The notes under the pieces are model-generated. The model was given only the letters and a program-made list of their open reading frames with translations, was not told the DNA's origin and did not search any database. A DNA stretch of 64,000 nucleotides, from positions 372,001 to 436,000 of the forward strand of contig OZ241321.1 of assembly GCA_965199725.1 (NCBI GenBank). The letters are read 5' to 3'. Source of the stretch: G965199725 sp965199725 (GTDB lineage: Bacteria; Pseudomonadota; Gammaproteobacteria; Nitrosococcales; Methylophagaceae). A program made the translations under genes and the position numbers. Positions 9,405-18,677 of this stretch are shown here, piece after piece. Position 1 is the stretch's first letter, and the number at the start of each line of letters is the position of its first letter.

Positions 9405-9607
9405 TTAATTTACTTGGGCCCAATAAAGCAAAATCAAGCCTGATAACATGCTGAGCAAGCCGATAATGCGTAGCTACGTACTATGGATAATTGCCATTTT
9501 ACCAGCAGGCGACGAAAAATATCGGGGCTTAAAAAAGATATAATAATCTCAACAACCAACATGAGTGCTACTGCTATCCACAGACTATCTACCAGAGCGC
9601 CATTCAC
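9405..9607 (-). pseudogene. YjeT-type small membrane protein (DUF2065), frameshifted
   Basis: Reading leftward from a GTG at 9607, the frame gives SLWIAVALMLVVEIIISFL then SPDIFRRLLVKWQLSIVRSY, which matches the first helix and the L-P/S-x-x-x-R pattern of the DUF2065/YjeT family. The frame is then lost. A shift near 9470 restores the expected second half RIIGLLSMLSGLILLYW with a stop at 9405-9407. The gene order hflC–DUF2065–hisZ is the conserved one in gammaproteobacteria. The small number of changes suggests a recent lesion, or a sequencing error at a single base. Confidence 0.75.
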
Positions 9608-9616
9608 TACAATAAC

Positions 9617-10480
9617 TTAAGGCTTTAAGTCATTAAAATTATCGAAGAAATCGCCTTTTGGCTCCATCACTAACATATCGTTACCACTAAATACATTCTT
9701 ATAAGCAATTAAACGACGATAAAATTCATAAAATTGCTTATTTTGACCGTAAGCCTGTGCATAAATGTCCGTTGCTTTTGCATCACCAACACCGCGCAAT
9801 TCCTCTGCTGTTTTTCTTGCTTCGGCTAATAAAACAGTACGCTGACGATCGGCATCCGAACGAATTTTTTCCGCTTCTTCGGCGCCTTGTGAACGTAGCT
9901 CTTTGGCTACCCGTTGACGCTCAGCCTCCATTCTTGTGTAAACTGAGTTACTTACTTCCGCAGGTAAATCAATCCTTTTAATACGGATATTAACGATATT
10001 AATACCGAATTCATTAGCCGCAACGTTTGCATCTTTCAACAAGGCATTGATCATTGCTACTCGGTCACCTGATACCAGCTCCTGAATTGTGCGCTTACCA
10101 AACTCGGCACGCAAACCATCTTTTACAATTTGCGATAACCGTTGTCTAGCTCGCTCTTCGTTTCCTGCCATAGCAGTAAAGTAGCTGGATACGTCAGAGA
10201 TGCGCCACAAAATGAAAGCATCAACCTGTACATTTTTCTTTTCGCCTGTTAAAAAACGTGCTGGACGCTCATCTAACGTTAGTATCCGACCATCAAACCG
10301 GCGTACCTCATTGATAAATGGCAACTTAAAATGCAAGCCTGGCTGGTAGTCAGCGCGTTCAATTTGTCCTAAACGCAACAATAACACCCTTTGACGCTGA
10401 TCAACAAAAAAGATGGATGAGCCCAAAACAAATATTGCCAATACAGCAAGAAAAATGATTATATTTAATCGTGAAGACAT
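9617..10480 (-). CDS. hflC: HflC, FtsH protease modulator
   Basis: HflC is a stomatin/prohibitin-family inner-membrane protein that forms the large periplasmic HflK-HflC cage around FtsH. The 287-residue product has one N-terminal transmembrane segment (about residues 5-26) and the SPFH/band-7 domain with VDQRQRVLLLRLGQI and GLHFKLPFINEVRRFDGRIL. The long helical region follows, with MEAERQRVAKELRSQGAEEA. It starts directly after hflK's stop, so the pair is co-translated. The length is typical. Confidence 0.96.
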   Translation of the reverse strand: MSSRLNIIIFLAVLAIFVLGSSIFFVDQRQRVLLLRLGQIERADYQPGLHFKLPFINEVRRFDGRILTLDERPARFLTGEKKNVQVDAFILWRISDVSSYFTAMAGNEERARQRLSQIVKDGLRAEFGKRTIQELVSGDRVAMINALLKDANVAANEFGINIVNIRIKRIDLPAEVSNSVYTRMEAERQRVAKELRSQGAEEAEKIRSDADRQRTVLLAEARKTAEELRGVGDAKATDIYAQAYGQNKQFYEFYRRLIAYKNVFSGNDMLVMEPKGDFFDNFNDLKP

Positions 10481-11671
10481 TTAGCGTCCTCCTCTGTCAC
10501 GCGCATTAATGCGAATTGGGGTTGAACCTGGCAACGAATCCGTTGACGGATAGGTTGCTTGATTATTTACACTCATTGGTGGTGATACCGCGCCTGAACC
10601 TTTCATTCTATCAAGTGGTAAATACAACACATTATTACTGTCTTTAGATACATCAACCAATACTTTCTGGCTTTGACTGTACACTGATTCCATAGTGTCC
10701 AAATACATGCGTTCTTTGGTAACGTCAGGCGCTTTTTCGTACTCATTCATCACCTGTAAAAAACGGCTGGTTTCGCCTTCTGCCTTTACAATGACTTGAC
10801 TTTTATAGGCTTCTGCCTCCTGCACCAAACGAAATGCCGCACCGCGGGCCCTCGGCACAACATCATTGGCATAGGCTTCTGCTTCATTTTTCTGGCGTAC
10901 TTCGTCCTCACGCGCTTTTACTGCATCAGCAAACGCTGCCTGCACCTGCTCAGGCGGTTGCACATCCTGCATATTAACGCTGGTAACTTGCAAGCCTGCG
11001 CCTAAAGCATCTAACATATCCTGTAGCAAGGATTCAGTATCACTGACAATAGCGCTCCGTCCTTCTGTCAATATAAAGTCCATATTGGACTTACCAACAG
11101 TTTCACGAACAGCGCTTTCTGTCATTTGACGCAACGTCAGATCGGCGTTACGGACATTGAAAAGATAAGCGGCTGCATCCTTGATTTTGTATTGAACTGC
11201 GATTTTTAAATCAACGATATTTTCATCTTTGGTTAACATTAATGATTCTGAACTGACAGTATTCTCAATGCGCGCACCTGTTGATCGATAACCAATCTCG
11301 GCATTACGAATTTGCTGAACATCAACTACCTCTACAGTTTCAATTGGGTAGGGAATATGCCAATGTGGACCAGATTGCGTTGTTTTAACATGCGCCCCAA
11401 AACGAAGTACAACTCCTTGTTCTGCTGGTTCAATGATATAGATTCCCGATGCTAGCCAGACAACGAAAACAATAGCTAAAACCAGCCCAAAACCCATTGA
11501 GAAGCCATTAGATGAAGATGATCCATTACCACCCGATGATTTATTATCACCAAATAGTCCTCCTAGCTTTTGCTTTAAGTTGCGAATAACCTCATCCAGT
11601 TCAGGCGGCACGTTACCGCTACGACTACCCCAGGGATCTTTATCGCCTTTGCCATGCTCATTCCAAGCCAT
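10481..11671 (-). CDS. hflK: HflK, FtsH protease modulator
   Basis: HflK is the partner of HflC in the FtsH-regulating membrane complex. The 396-residue product has the characteristic Gly-rich cytoplasmic head (MAWNEHGKGDKDPWG, then a GGNGSSSSNG linker) and a transmembrane helix near residues 58-78. The band-7 domain opens with IIEPAEQGVVLRFGAH, and the coiled region contains ARGAAFRLVQEAEAYKSQV. It is the first intact gene after the broken hflX and abuts hflC. Confidence 0.96.
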   Translation of the reverse strand: MAWNEHGKGDKDPWGSRSGNVPPELDEVIRNLKQKLGGLFGDNKSSGGNGSSSSNGFSMGFGLVLAIVFVVWLASGIYIIEPAEQGVVLRFGAHVKTTQSGPHWHIPYPIETVEVVDVQQIRNAEIGYRSTGARIENTVSSESLMLTKDENIVDLKIAVQYKIKDAAAYLFNVRNADLTLRQMTESAVRETVGKSNMDFILTEGRSAIVSDTESLLQDMLDALGAGLQVTSVNMQDVQPPEQVQAAFADAVKAREDEVRQKNEAEAYANDVVPRARGAAFRLVQEAEAYKSQVIVKAEGETSRFLQVMNEYEKAPDVTKERMYLDTMESVYSQSQKVLVDVSKDSNNVLYLPLDRMKGSGAVSPPMSVNNQATYPSTDSLPGSTPIRINARDRGGR

Positions 11672-11765
11672 TTTAGCTCTCCAAAATGAATTTATAATGT
11701 TTTAAAGTAACCATTTTACGCGTTTCGTCTTTATTAGGGAAGGGAACCAGAAAGAATAAAATTGC

Positions 11766-12904
11766 TCAAGATTGATAGTATGCTGACCTGTGCGAAAAAT
11801 ATTGTTGAATTGCTATCCTTAATAAACCTAACCCTTCACCTGTTTTTGCTGATATACCCATGCGCGAATGATCTGCCCATCATGATCACGATCCAAACGA
11901 GCATGACGATCAAGTTGATCAATCTTATTACATATCATCAGCTTTGGCACCTTATCAGCATCAATTCGCCTCAGAACATCATTAATGTGATGCACGAGGG
12001 CGGTCACCCTGCAGTAGCAACATCAATTACATGAAATAACAAATCAGCATCACTTGTCTCCTCTAATATTGAGCTAAATGATTCAACTAAATCATGTGGC
12101 AAATCTCTGATAAATCCAACTTTGTCAGCTATCACTAATGGCTGAGTATCGGTTAATTTTATTTGCCTTAGCGTTGAATTCAATGTTGCAAACAGACGAT
12201 CATCAGCATATACACTAGCTGAAGTCAACTTATTAAATAAAGTTGATTTACCTGCATTGGTGTAACCAACCAATGAAATAACGGGTACACGTGCTCGCCT
12301 ACGTGAGCAACGCCCCTGATCTCTCTGTGATTGCAATTTGGCCAAACACTTTTTAAGCGATTTAATGCGGTGATTTAACAGGCGACGATCAGTTTCTAGT
12401 GCATCTCGCCTGGCCCCCTCAAGTCAATACCATCTTTTTGTCTTTCCAAGTGGGTCCATCTTCTTATCAAGCGGGTAGATAGATATTTAAGCGGTGCTAA
12501 TTCTTCTTGTAGCTTGCCTTCATAGGAACGGGCACGCCACGCAAATATATCTAGGATAAGCCCAGTTCGGCCAATCACCCGACATGATAATCTTTTCTCA
12601 ATATTGCGCTCTTGGCTAGATGACAGATCTTGATTGAATATAATGATTGTGGCACCAGCGGTTGACACAGACGTGTACCTATCTCGTCAATTCTGCCTGA
12701 TCCGGCAAAGAATTTGGAATCAGGCCTGCGTCTTTTACCATGAATAATATCAGTAACTGTTGCACCAGTAGAACGAACTAACTCATTAAACTCTTGTTCT
12801 GTTTCTGCAAAATCAGGATCGTCAAAATCAAGGTGCACCAGTAGCGCCGTTTCCTCAAAAGATGGATCACCAAATTGAGCGCCCTTATATGAACGGTCAA
12901 ACAC
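11766..12904 (-). pseudogene. hflX: Ribosome-rescue GTPase HflX, broken by at least four frameshifts
   Basis: Five segments in different frames, read leftward, add up to a complete HflX. They are the N-domain from ATG 12904 (SFEETALLVHLDFDDPDF… SGRIDEIG); NQDLSSSQERNIEKRLSCRV to GRTGLILDIFA and THLERQKDGIDLRGPGE (12668-12400); LETDRRLLNHRIKSLKK and the G domain with GYTNAGKSTLFNKL and GFIRDLPHDLV (to 12004); the NKID part with KLMICNKIDQLDRHARLDRD (about 12003-11862); and a tail with ISAKTGEGLGLL to a stop at 11766-11768. Breaks lie near 12665, 12398, 12006 and 11862. Amino-acid conservation inside each segment is high, so the decay is recent. One departure from consensus is GFIRDLP preceded by ADKV where family members have ADTV. 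Confidence 0.93.
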
Positions 12905-12984
12905 AATAAATAATCCTGCTGATTATCGTCGCCATACTGATGATCTGTAGCAACAAAGACGCTGATAGCATGTTAGCGCCATAC

Positions 12985-13932
12985 TTACACCCTGCTCCCT
13001 CTATGTTCATTTGACAACTTGCCGGTCAAAAAAAGATTGATCTGCTTGATCGGCAAATCAACGCCGCTATCAAACCAAGCACCGTCTATATGGCCCTTTA
13101 ACCATGTTAACTGACGTTTTGCCATTTGTCTGGTAGCAATAATGGCCTTTTCAATCATCGTACCCTTATCATACTCGCCCAAGAGATACGACCATACCTG
13201 GCGATAGCCTACAGCACGTATTGCCGGTAAATCAGCATGGCAATCATCCCGCTTAAACAATGTATTGACTTCGTCTATAAATCCATTGGCTATCATTTTG
13301 TGATAACGTGCCGCTATTCGCTGATGTAAGGTAGCTCGACTAAACGGACTAAGAATTATTTTAACTACTTGGTGAGACAATACCCTATTAGTACCTGTGG
13401 TTAGCTCTGTTAATGTTTTACCGGTAATTTCATATATTTCCAACGCACGCTGTAATCGCTGATAGTCATGGCGATGAATTCTATTTGCTCCAACCGGATC
13501 AACATCAGCAAGATAGGCATACAAATACCCTGATCCACGCTGCTTAACTTTGGCATCAAGACGCGCTCTGATATCAATATCAGCGGGAGGTAAATCGGCA
13601 AGTCCCTGTTGCAACGCATTAAAATATAGCATCGTACCACCTACTAACATAGGTAGGTTGCCTCTAGCAGTGATTTCAGTCATTAAACAAAGTGCATCCT
13701 GACGAAAATTTCCAACAGAGTAACAATCCGCAGGATCACGAATATCAATCAAATGATGTGGGTAACGCTCTAAAACGTCAGGGCTGGGTTTAGCGGTGCC
13801 AATATCCATACCCTTGTAAACCAGAGCAGAATCAACGCTGATAATTTCAACCGAATAACGGCTAGCAATCTCTAATGCAAGTGCAGTTTTACCAGCCGCA
13901 GTTGGCCCCATGATAAATAATGCCTGCGGCAT
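12985..13932 (-). CDS. miaA: tRNA dimethylallyltransferase
   Basis: MiaA transfers a dimethylallyl group to adenosine 37 of tRNAs that read U-starting codons. The 315-residue product shows the P-loop MGPTAAGKTALALEIA, the DSALVYKGMDIGTAKP motif, HHLIDIRDPADCYSVG, PMLVGGTMLYF and AIRAVGYRQVW. Full length. Downstream, hfq would normally come before hflX, but only about 80 bp without a recognisable Hfq frame separate miaA from the hflX remnant. Confidence 0.97.
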   Translation of the reverse strand: MPQALFIMGPTAAGKTALALEIASRYSVEIISVDSALVYKGMDIGTAKPSPDVLERYPHHLIDIRDPADCYSVGNFRQDALCLMTEITARGNLPMLVGGTMLYFNALQQGLADLPPADIDIRARLDAKVKQRGSGYLYAYLADVDPVGANRIHRHDYQRLQRALEIYEITGKTLTELTTGTNRVLSHQVVKIILSPFSRATLHQRIAARYHKMIANGFIDEVNTLFKRDDCHADLPAIRAVGYRQVWSYLLGEYDKGTMIEKAIIATRQMAKRQLTWLKGHIDGAWFDSGVDLPIKQINLFLTGKLSNEHRGSRV

Positions 13933-13953
13933 TTGATTGGTGTCAAATATGGT

Positions 13954-15213
13954 CTAGCCCTGCTTCATGGTATCGTAAAACTCAGCATTAGTTTTTGTTG
14001 ATTTTAAACGATCCAGTAAAAATTCTATTGCCTCAACAGGCTCCATGGGTGAAATTAGCTTACGCAACACCCATAGTTTGTGCAATTCATCAGCTGGCGT
14101 GAGTAAATCTTCCTTACGCGTACCCGATCGCGTTACATTGATAGCAGGATAGATTCGCCTATCAGCCAGTTTTCGTTCAAGCTGAAGTTCCATATTACCA
14201 GTGCCTTTGAACTCTTCAAAAATAACTTCATCCATACGTGAACCAGTCTCAATCAATGCGGTTGCGATAATGGTTAAACTGCCGCCTTCTTCAATATTGC
14301 GCGCTGCGCCAAAAAAACGTTTTGGTCGCTGCAAAGCATTAGCATCAACGCCGCCAGTCAGCACCTTGCCTGATGATGGAGCAACAGTATTATAGGCACG
14401 CGCCAAACGGGTAATTGAATCCAGTAAAATGACAACATCGTGTTTATGCTCAACTAAGCGCTTGGCTTTTTCAATCACCATTTCTGCTACTTGAACATGG
14501 CGTGTTGCAGGCTCATCAAAGGTACTAGAAACAACCTCCCCTCTGACCGAACGTTGCATCTCTGTCACTTCTTCCGGACGCTCGTCTACTAAAAGCACAA
14601 TTAAATCACTATCAGGGTAGTTGGCAGCAATGGATTGTGCGATCATCTGTAGAATCATGGTTTTACCAGATTTTGGTGGCGCAACAACCAGCGCACGCTG
14701 ACCTTTGCCAATTGGAGCAGCAAGATCAATCATCCTAGGGGTAATATCTTCGGTACTGCCATTGCCGCGCTCTAATGTAAAACGCGCATTGGGAAATAAC
14801 GGAGTTAAATTTTCAAACGGAACCTTGTGTCTTGATATGTCAGGTCTTTCAAAGTTAATTTCTTCAATTTTAGCCAAGGCAAAATAGCGTTCGCTGTCCT
14901 TAGGTGGTCTGATTTTTCCAGAAATAGTATCGCCGGTACGCAGATGAAACCGCCGTATCTGCGCTGGTGATATATAAATATCATCAGATCCGGCAACATA
15001 AGATGCTTCTGGAGAGCGCAAAAAACCGAAACCATCTGAAAGTAGTTCAAGCACCCCAGTGATAGACACCTCATCGCCCTGCTTAACATGAGCTTTAACA
15101 ATTGTAAAAATAAGATCTTGTTTACGAGTTCGGGATAAGCCTTCAATATTCATTGATACGGCAAGTTCTAGTAGTTCAGCAGCAGATTGTTTCTTGATTT
15201 CGGTTAGATTCAT
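13954..15213 (-). CDS. rho: Transcription termination factor Rho
   Basis: Rho is the hexameric RNA helicase that ends transcription of untranslated RNA. The 419-residue product has the N-terminal helix bundle (MNLTEIKKQSAAELLELA), the RNA-binding cold-shock-like domain with DGFGFLRSPEASYVAGSDD, and Walker A APPKSGKTMILQ. Q-loop and R-loop regions follow, including LTGGVDANALQRPKRFFGAA and VTRSGTRKEDLL. Length is that of typical gammaproteobacterial Rho. miaA follows 21 nt downstream. Confidence 0.98.
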   Translation of the reverse strand: MNLTEIKKQSAAELLELAVSMNIEGLSRTRKQDLIFTIVKAHVKQGDEVSITGVLELLSDGFGFLRSPEASYVAGSDDIYISPAQIRRFHLRTGDTISGKIRPPKDSERYFALAKIEEINFERPDISRHKVPFENLTPLFPNARFTLERGNGSTEDITPRMIDLAAPIGKGQRALVVAPPKSGKTMILQMIAQSIAANYPDSDLIVLLVDERPEEVTEMQRSVRGEVVSSTFDEPATRHVQVAEMVIEKAKRLVEHKHDVVILLDSITRLARAYNTVAPSSGKVLTGGVDANALQRPKRFFGAARNIEEGGSLTIIATALIETGSRMDEVIFEEFKGTGNMELQLERKLADRRIYPAINVTRSGTRKEDLLTPADELHKLWVLRKLISPMEPVEAIEFLLDRLKSTKTNAEFYDTMKQG

Positions 15214-15718
15214 ATATTACCTAGATGAGGGTTTATAGATAAAGATGATAATAAAAAGAACGGGTAAAGATAATGTAAAAATAACGGGGGACGTTCCTTG
15301 GTGATAGTTGCTGTATGCTAACAATTAAAATACGCGGTGTCCAGTATAAATTAATTTAAAGATATTTTGTTGGCTTAAATCTCCAAAGATTATATTCCCG
15401 ATCGCTTTTATGAGTGATTATATCCACAAAAGTCATAATTTAGCGGCATTATTTTAACATTTAGTGTTTCCAGTAAAGTATAACAATAATGATAGATGAG
15501 CCTGTGGACAGGTACTTAAAATTAAGTACTATAAAAAACTTCTGACCTGCAACAGATGCGTGATGCATAAACTCGCTTTTATTCAAGTACAGGTCAACAA
15601 ACAACAGTTCCCTTTTTGCTAAACTAGTAACTCCTTTGGTTACATGCTTTTTATTAGATATCTGCAATTATACTTATACTGTAAAAATGATATTTTGTTC
15701 AGTTTAATATCTATAGAC
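15214..15718 (-). other. Long leader region between tyrS and rho
   Basis: About 500 bp, AT-rich, with no open frame that looks like a protein. The trxA gene, often found upstream of rho, is absent. The stretch probably holds the rho promoter and a long untranslated leader, which fits the known autoregulation of rho in other bacteria. GACCTG near 15544 and CAGGTC near 15590 form a weak inverted repeat. Confidence 0.4.
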
Positions 15719-16927
15719 TTATTTCTCTGCTCTAGCCAAGATTTTAGCAAATCTTCTTTTACCAACCTGAATAACATAGTCTTTATTTTGTTGAATGAGA
15801 AAATGCTTATCCTGTTTTTTATGTCCATCAACTTTAACGGCACCTTGCTTAATCAGCCGCAATGCCTCTGATGTACTGGGGGTCAAATGCGCAGCTTTTA
15901 ATGCATTGGCCAGTAAAATGCCCTTACTGTCTAGTATCATGGTGATTTCGTCAATATCAGCTGGAGCTTTTCCTTTTTTAAATTGATCAATAAATGCTGA
16001 GTGCGCCTGTTTAGCGGCTTTTTCATCGTAAAAACGGGTAACAATATCTTCGGCAAACATTTTTTTTATACTAACTGGATTGCGCCCACCTGCAACATCA
16101 TCGCGCCACTGGGCTATTTCTGCTAATGATCGATCGCTTAACAGATCAATATATCGCCACATTAAATCATCAGATATTGACATTATTTTGCCAAAAATAT
16201 CCTTTGGGCTATCACTAACACCAATATAGTTATTCAGTGATTTGGACATTTTCTGTACACCATCCAGTCCCTCCAGAATAGGCATGGTAATAATTGACTG
16301 TTGAGGTTTGCCGTATGCTTTTTGTAGTTCACGGCCCATCAATAAGTTAAACTTCTGGTCAGTACCGCCCAACTCTAAATCTGCTTCCACGGCAACAGAA
16401 TCATAGCCTTGTATTAAGGGATATAAAAACTCATGAATAGCAATTGGCTGATGATTGTTATAGCGCTTATTAAAATCATCACGCTCCAACATTCTGGCTA
16501 CAGTATAGTTAGATGCCAATTTAACAATATCTGTTGATGACATATCACTCATCCATTGTGAATTAAAGACTACCGTTGTTTTTGCTGGGTCAAGTATGGT
16601 GAATACCTGCTTTTTATAAGAGGCTGCATTGCCTTTGATCTGTTCTGGTGTTAACGGTTGACGGGTGATATCTCTGCCGCTTGGATCGCCAATCATACCA
16701 GTAAAGTCACCAATTAAAAGCAATACGTTATGACCCAAATCCTGGAACTGTCTCAGCTTATTCAATAATACTGTGTGGCCTAGATGCAAACCAGGCGCCG
16801 TTGGATCAAAACCAGCCTTAATACGAAGCGGGCGACCGTTGGCAAGTTTGTCAACGAGTTCACTTTCAACTAATATTTCGTGCACGCCACGCCGTATTTC
16901 AGTCAACGCTAATTGAGCAGAAGCCAT
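15719..16927 (-). CDS. tyrS: Tyrosyl-tRNA synthetase
   Basis: TyrS charges tRNA-Tyr. The 402-residue product has the class I signatures: HIGH-like GLHLGHTVLL and KMSKS in DGVQKMSKSLNNYIG. The C-terminal S4 RNA-binding domain contains SEALRLIKQGAVKVDG. Its length fits the TyrZ-like type common in gammaproteobacteria. It is divergent from anmK, as in Pseudomonas and relatives. Confidence 0.97.
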   Translation of the reverse strand: MASAQLALTEIRRGVHEILVESELVDKLANGRPLRIKAGFDPTAPGLHLGHTVLLNKLRQFQDLGHNVLLLIGDFTGMIGDPSGRDITRQPLTPEQIKGNAASYKKQVFTILDPAKTTVVFNSQWMSDMSSTDIVKLASNYTVARMLERDDFNKRYNNHQPIAIHEFLYPLIQGYDSVAVEADLELGGTDQKFNLLMGRELQKAYGKPQQSIITMPILEGLDGVQKMSKSLNNYIGVSDSPKDIFGKIMSISDDLMWRYIDLLSDRSLAEIAQWRDDVAGGRNPVSIKKMFAEDIVTRFYDEKAAKQAHSAFIDQFKKGKAPADIDEITMILDSKGILLANALKAAHLTPSTSEALRLIKQGAVKVDGHKKQDKHFLIQQNKDYVIQVGKRRFAKILARAEK

Positions 16928-17125
16928 TTTTTCTCCGGTTACAACAGATGTTTATAAATAGTATCATTATAAGTAAATAATAAAACGATTGTTTCATTAC
17001 CATTAACGTGCTAATAGTAAAACTAACGCGTACACGATTTTAGTATTTGGCTTATGATAAACTTGGTCGGCATAAATCCAGTCACAGCAAATATATTGCT
17101 TAACTCATAATGCGGTCACTTATCA

Positions 17126-17194
17126 ATGAAATTTAAGTTTTTTCTGCAACATTCAGGTACTAAACAATTAACAATTCTATCTTCATTGGTGTAA
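17126..17194 (+). CDS. Short upstream reading frame coupled to anmK
   Basis: ATG 17126 opens a 22-codon frame (MKFKFFLQHSGTKQLTILSS and two more residues) whose stop TAA overlaps the anmK ATG as TAATG. The composition, basic then hydrophobic, resembles the beginning of an exported protein. In Pseudomonas-type gene order an M23 peptidase gene stands between tyrS and anmK, so this could be the stub of that lost gene. It could also be a chance or regulatory leader frame. Confidence 0.35.
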   Translation: MKFKFFLQHSGTKQLTILSSLV

Positions 17195-18300
17195 TGTCTG
17201 GTACTAGCATGGACGGTATTGATATTGCCATCACTGCATTTTCCGGATCAGCCGACTTTCGCCTGATTGCGGCAAAAAAATTTGCTTTTCCCAATAAACT
17301 TCACCATCAACTGCAAACCCTGACCAAGGATCAGAAATATTATCTAAAAACGTTTGGCAAAGCCGATATTGCTTTAGGAAAGCTGATTGGGCAATCTATC
17401 AACCAATTATTGGCATCACAGAATTTAACGGCAGCGGAAGTGATTGCGATAGGCAACCATGGGCAAACAATATTGCACGATCCTGATAGTGACCTACCGT
17501 TCAGCCTGCAAATTGGCAACGCCAATGTCATTACCGAAATGACAGGCATTACCACCGTCGCTGATTTTCGTCAGCGTGATATAACAGCAGGTGGACAGGG
17601 CGCACCGCTAGTGCCAGCATTCCATCAGGCATTATTCAGCGACCATGAACAGGATCGTATCATTGTCAACATTGGTGGTATCAGTAACCTGACACTGTTA
17701 CCCGCATTATCAACCAAACCGGTGGTTGGTTTTGATGTTGGGCCTGGTAATATATTGATTGACCACTGGGCGCAGCTAAACCTCAAAGCACCATACGACA
17801 ATAATGGACAATGGGCAGCCACTGGCTGCTCAAATGATGAACTGTTAACTATATTGCTTGACGAGCCCTACTTCAAAAGAAAAATCCCCAAAAGCACAGG
17901 ACGCGAACTATTTAACCAGGGTTGGCTTGATAATAAACTTGCTATATATAAAAAAGATATTGCTGCTGCTGATGTGCAGGCAACTTTAACTGAATTAACA
18001 GCGCAGGGTATTGCAAGTGATATTAAAACACATGCCACTAAAGCCAGTCATTCAGTTTTTATTTGTGGCGGTGGCGCTCATAACAGCTACCTTTTACAGC
18101 GATTACAAATATTATTAAAAAGCAGACAGGTAATGACAACAAACCTACTAGGGCTACATCCTGACTGGGTTGAAGCATGCGCTTTTGCCTGGCTAGCCTA
18201 TAGAACAATAAACAGAAAGCCGAGTAATTTACAGGCAGCAACCGGTGCCAAACATCCTACCATTCTAGGTGCAATCTACCCATCCAATAATGCCTCATAA
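17194..18300 (+). CDS. anmK: Anhydro-N-acetylmuramic acid kinase
   Basis: AnmK cleaves and phosphorylates 1,6-anhydro-MurNAc from recycled cell wall to give MurNAc-6-phosphate. The 368-residue product has MSGTSMDGIDIAI at the start, DFRQRDITAGGQGAPLVPAFH, NIGGISNLT, VGFDVGPGNILIDHW and FICGGGAHN, all typical. Family members usually start several residues earlier with a YIG strand. Here the preceding in-frame codons read SIFIGV, but no ATG, GTG or TTG lies between them and the upstream TAA at 17161. Either the first beta strand is lost or a rare start such as ATT is used. The 3' end overlaps gcvH convergently by 25 nt. Confidence 0.93.
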   Translation: MSGTSMDGIDIAITAFSGSADFRLIAAKKFAFPNKLHHQLQTLTKDQKYYLKTFGKADIALGKLIGQSINQLLASQNLTAAEVIAIGNHGQTILHDPDSDLPFSLQIGNANVITEMTGITTVADFRQRDITAGGQGAPLVPAFHQALFSDHEQDRIIVNIGGISNLTLLPALSTKPVVGFDVGPGNILIDHWAQLNLKAPYDNNGQWAATGCSNDELLTILLDEPYFKRKIPKSTGRELFNQGWLDNKLAIYKKDIAAADVQATLTELTAQGIASDIKTHATKASHSVFICGGGAHNSYLLQRLQILLKSRQVMTTNLLGLHPDWVEACAFAWLAYRTINRKPSNLQAATGAKHPTILGAIYPSNNAS

Positions 18301-18677
18301 GCTTGTGCTGATAATAACTCTGTAATATCGTCATTATTATCCGGCTGACATCTGAACAACCAGCCATTATCAAATGGATCGTCATTAATATTTTCAGGAT
18401 TATCAGTAAGCATCATATTGACTGCTACTATATTAGCACTGATTGGCATATAAATATCAGAGGCTGATTTTACTGATTCAACCAGCATACATACTTCGTT
18501 TTTAGTGAAATACTGACCAACCACTGGCAAATCAACAAACACTAAATCGCCTAATAAATCCTGTGCATAATCGGTAATACCAACTGTGATCTCACCATTG
18601 GCCTCAGTCCTTGACCATTCATGGGTTTTAGTGTATTTCAAATGATCTGGATTACCCGCAGTCACTTGTTGCGCCAC
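18276..18677 (-). CDS. gcvH: Glycine cleavage system H protein
   Basis: GcvH is the lipoyl carrier of the glycine cleavage complex. The 133-residue product contains HLKYTKTHEW, TVGITDYAQDLLGDLVFVDL and the lipoylation site VESVKSASDIY with the modified Lys. The C-terminus has NPENINDDPFDNGWLFR. The start is GTG 18677, overlapping the pgi 3' end; a GTG at 18665 is also possible. No gcvT or gcvP is nearby, so it is either separated from its complex genes or acts as a general lipoyl carrier in lipoate relay. Confidence 0.93.
   Translation of the reverse strand: MAQQVTAGNPDHLKYTKTHEWSRTEANGEITVGITDYAQDLLGDLVFVDLPVVGQYFTKNEVCMLVESVKSASDIYMPISANIVAVNMMLTDNPENINDDPFDNGWLFRCQPDNNDDITELLSAQAYEALLDG

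Noticed and set aside
15461..15667. A 68-codon frame upstream of rho
   Set aside because: Composition is that of AT-rich random sequence, with no ribosome site or recognisable motif; a thioredoxin gene was looked for and not found.
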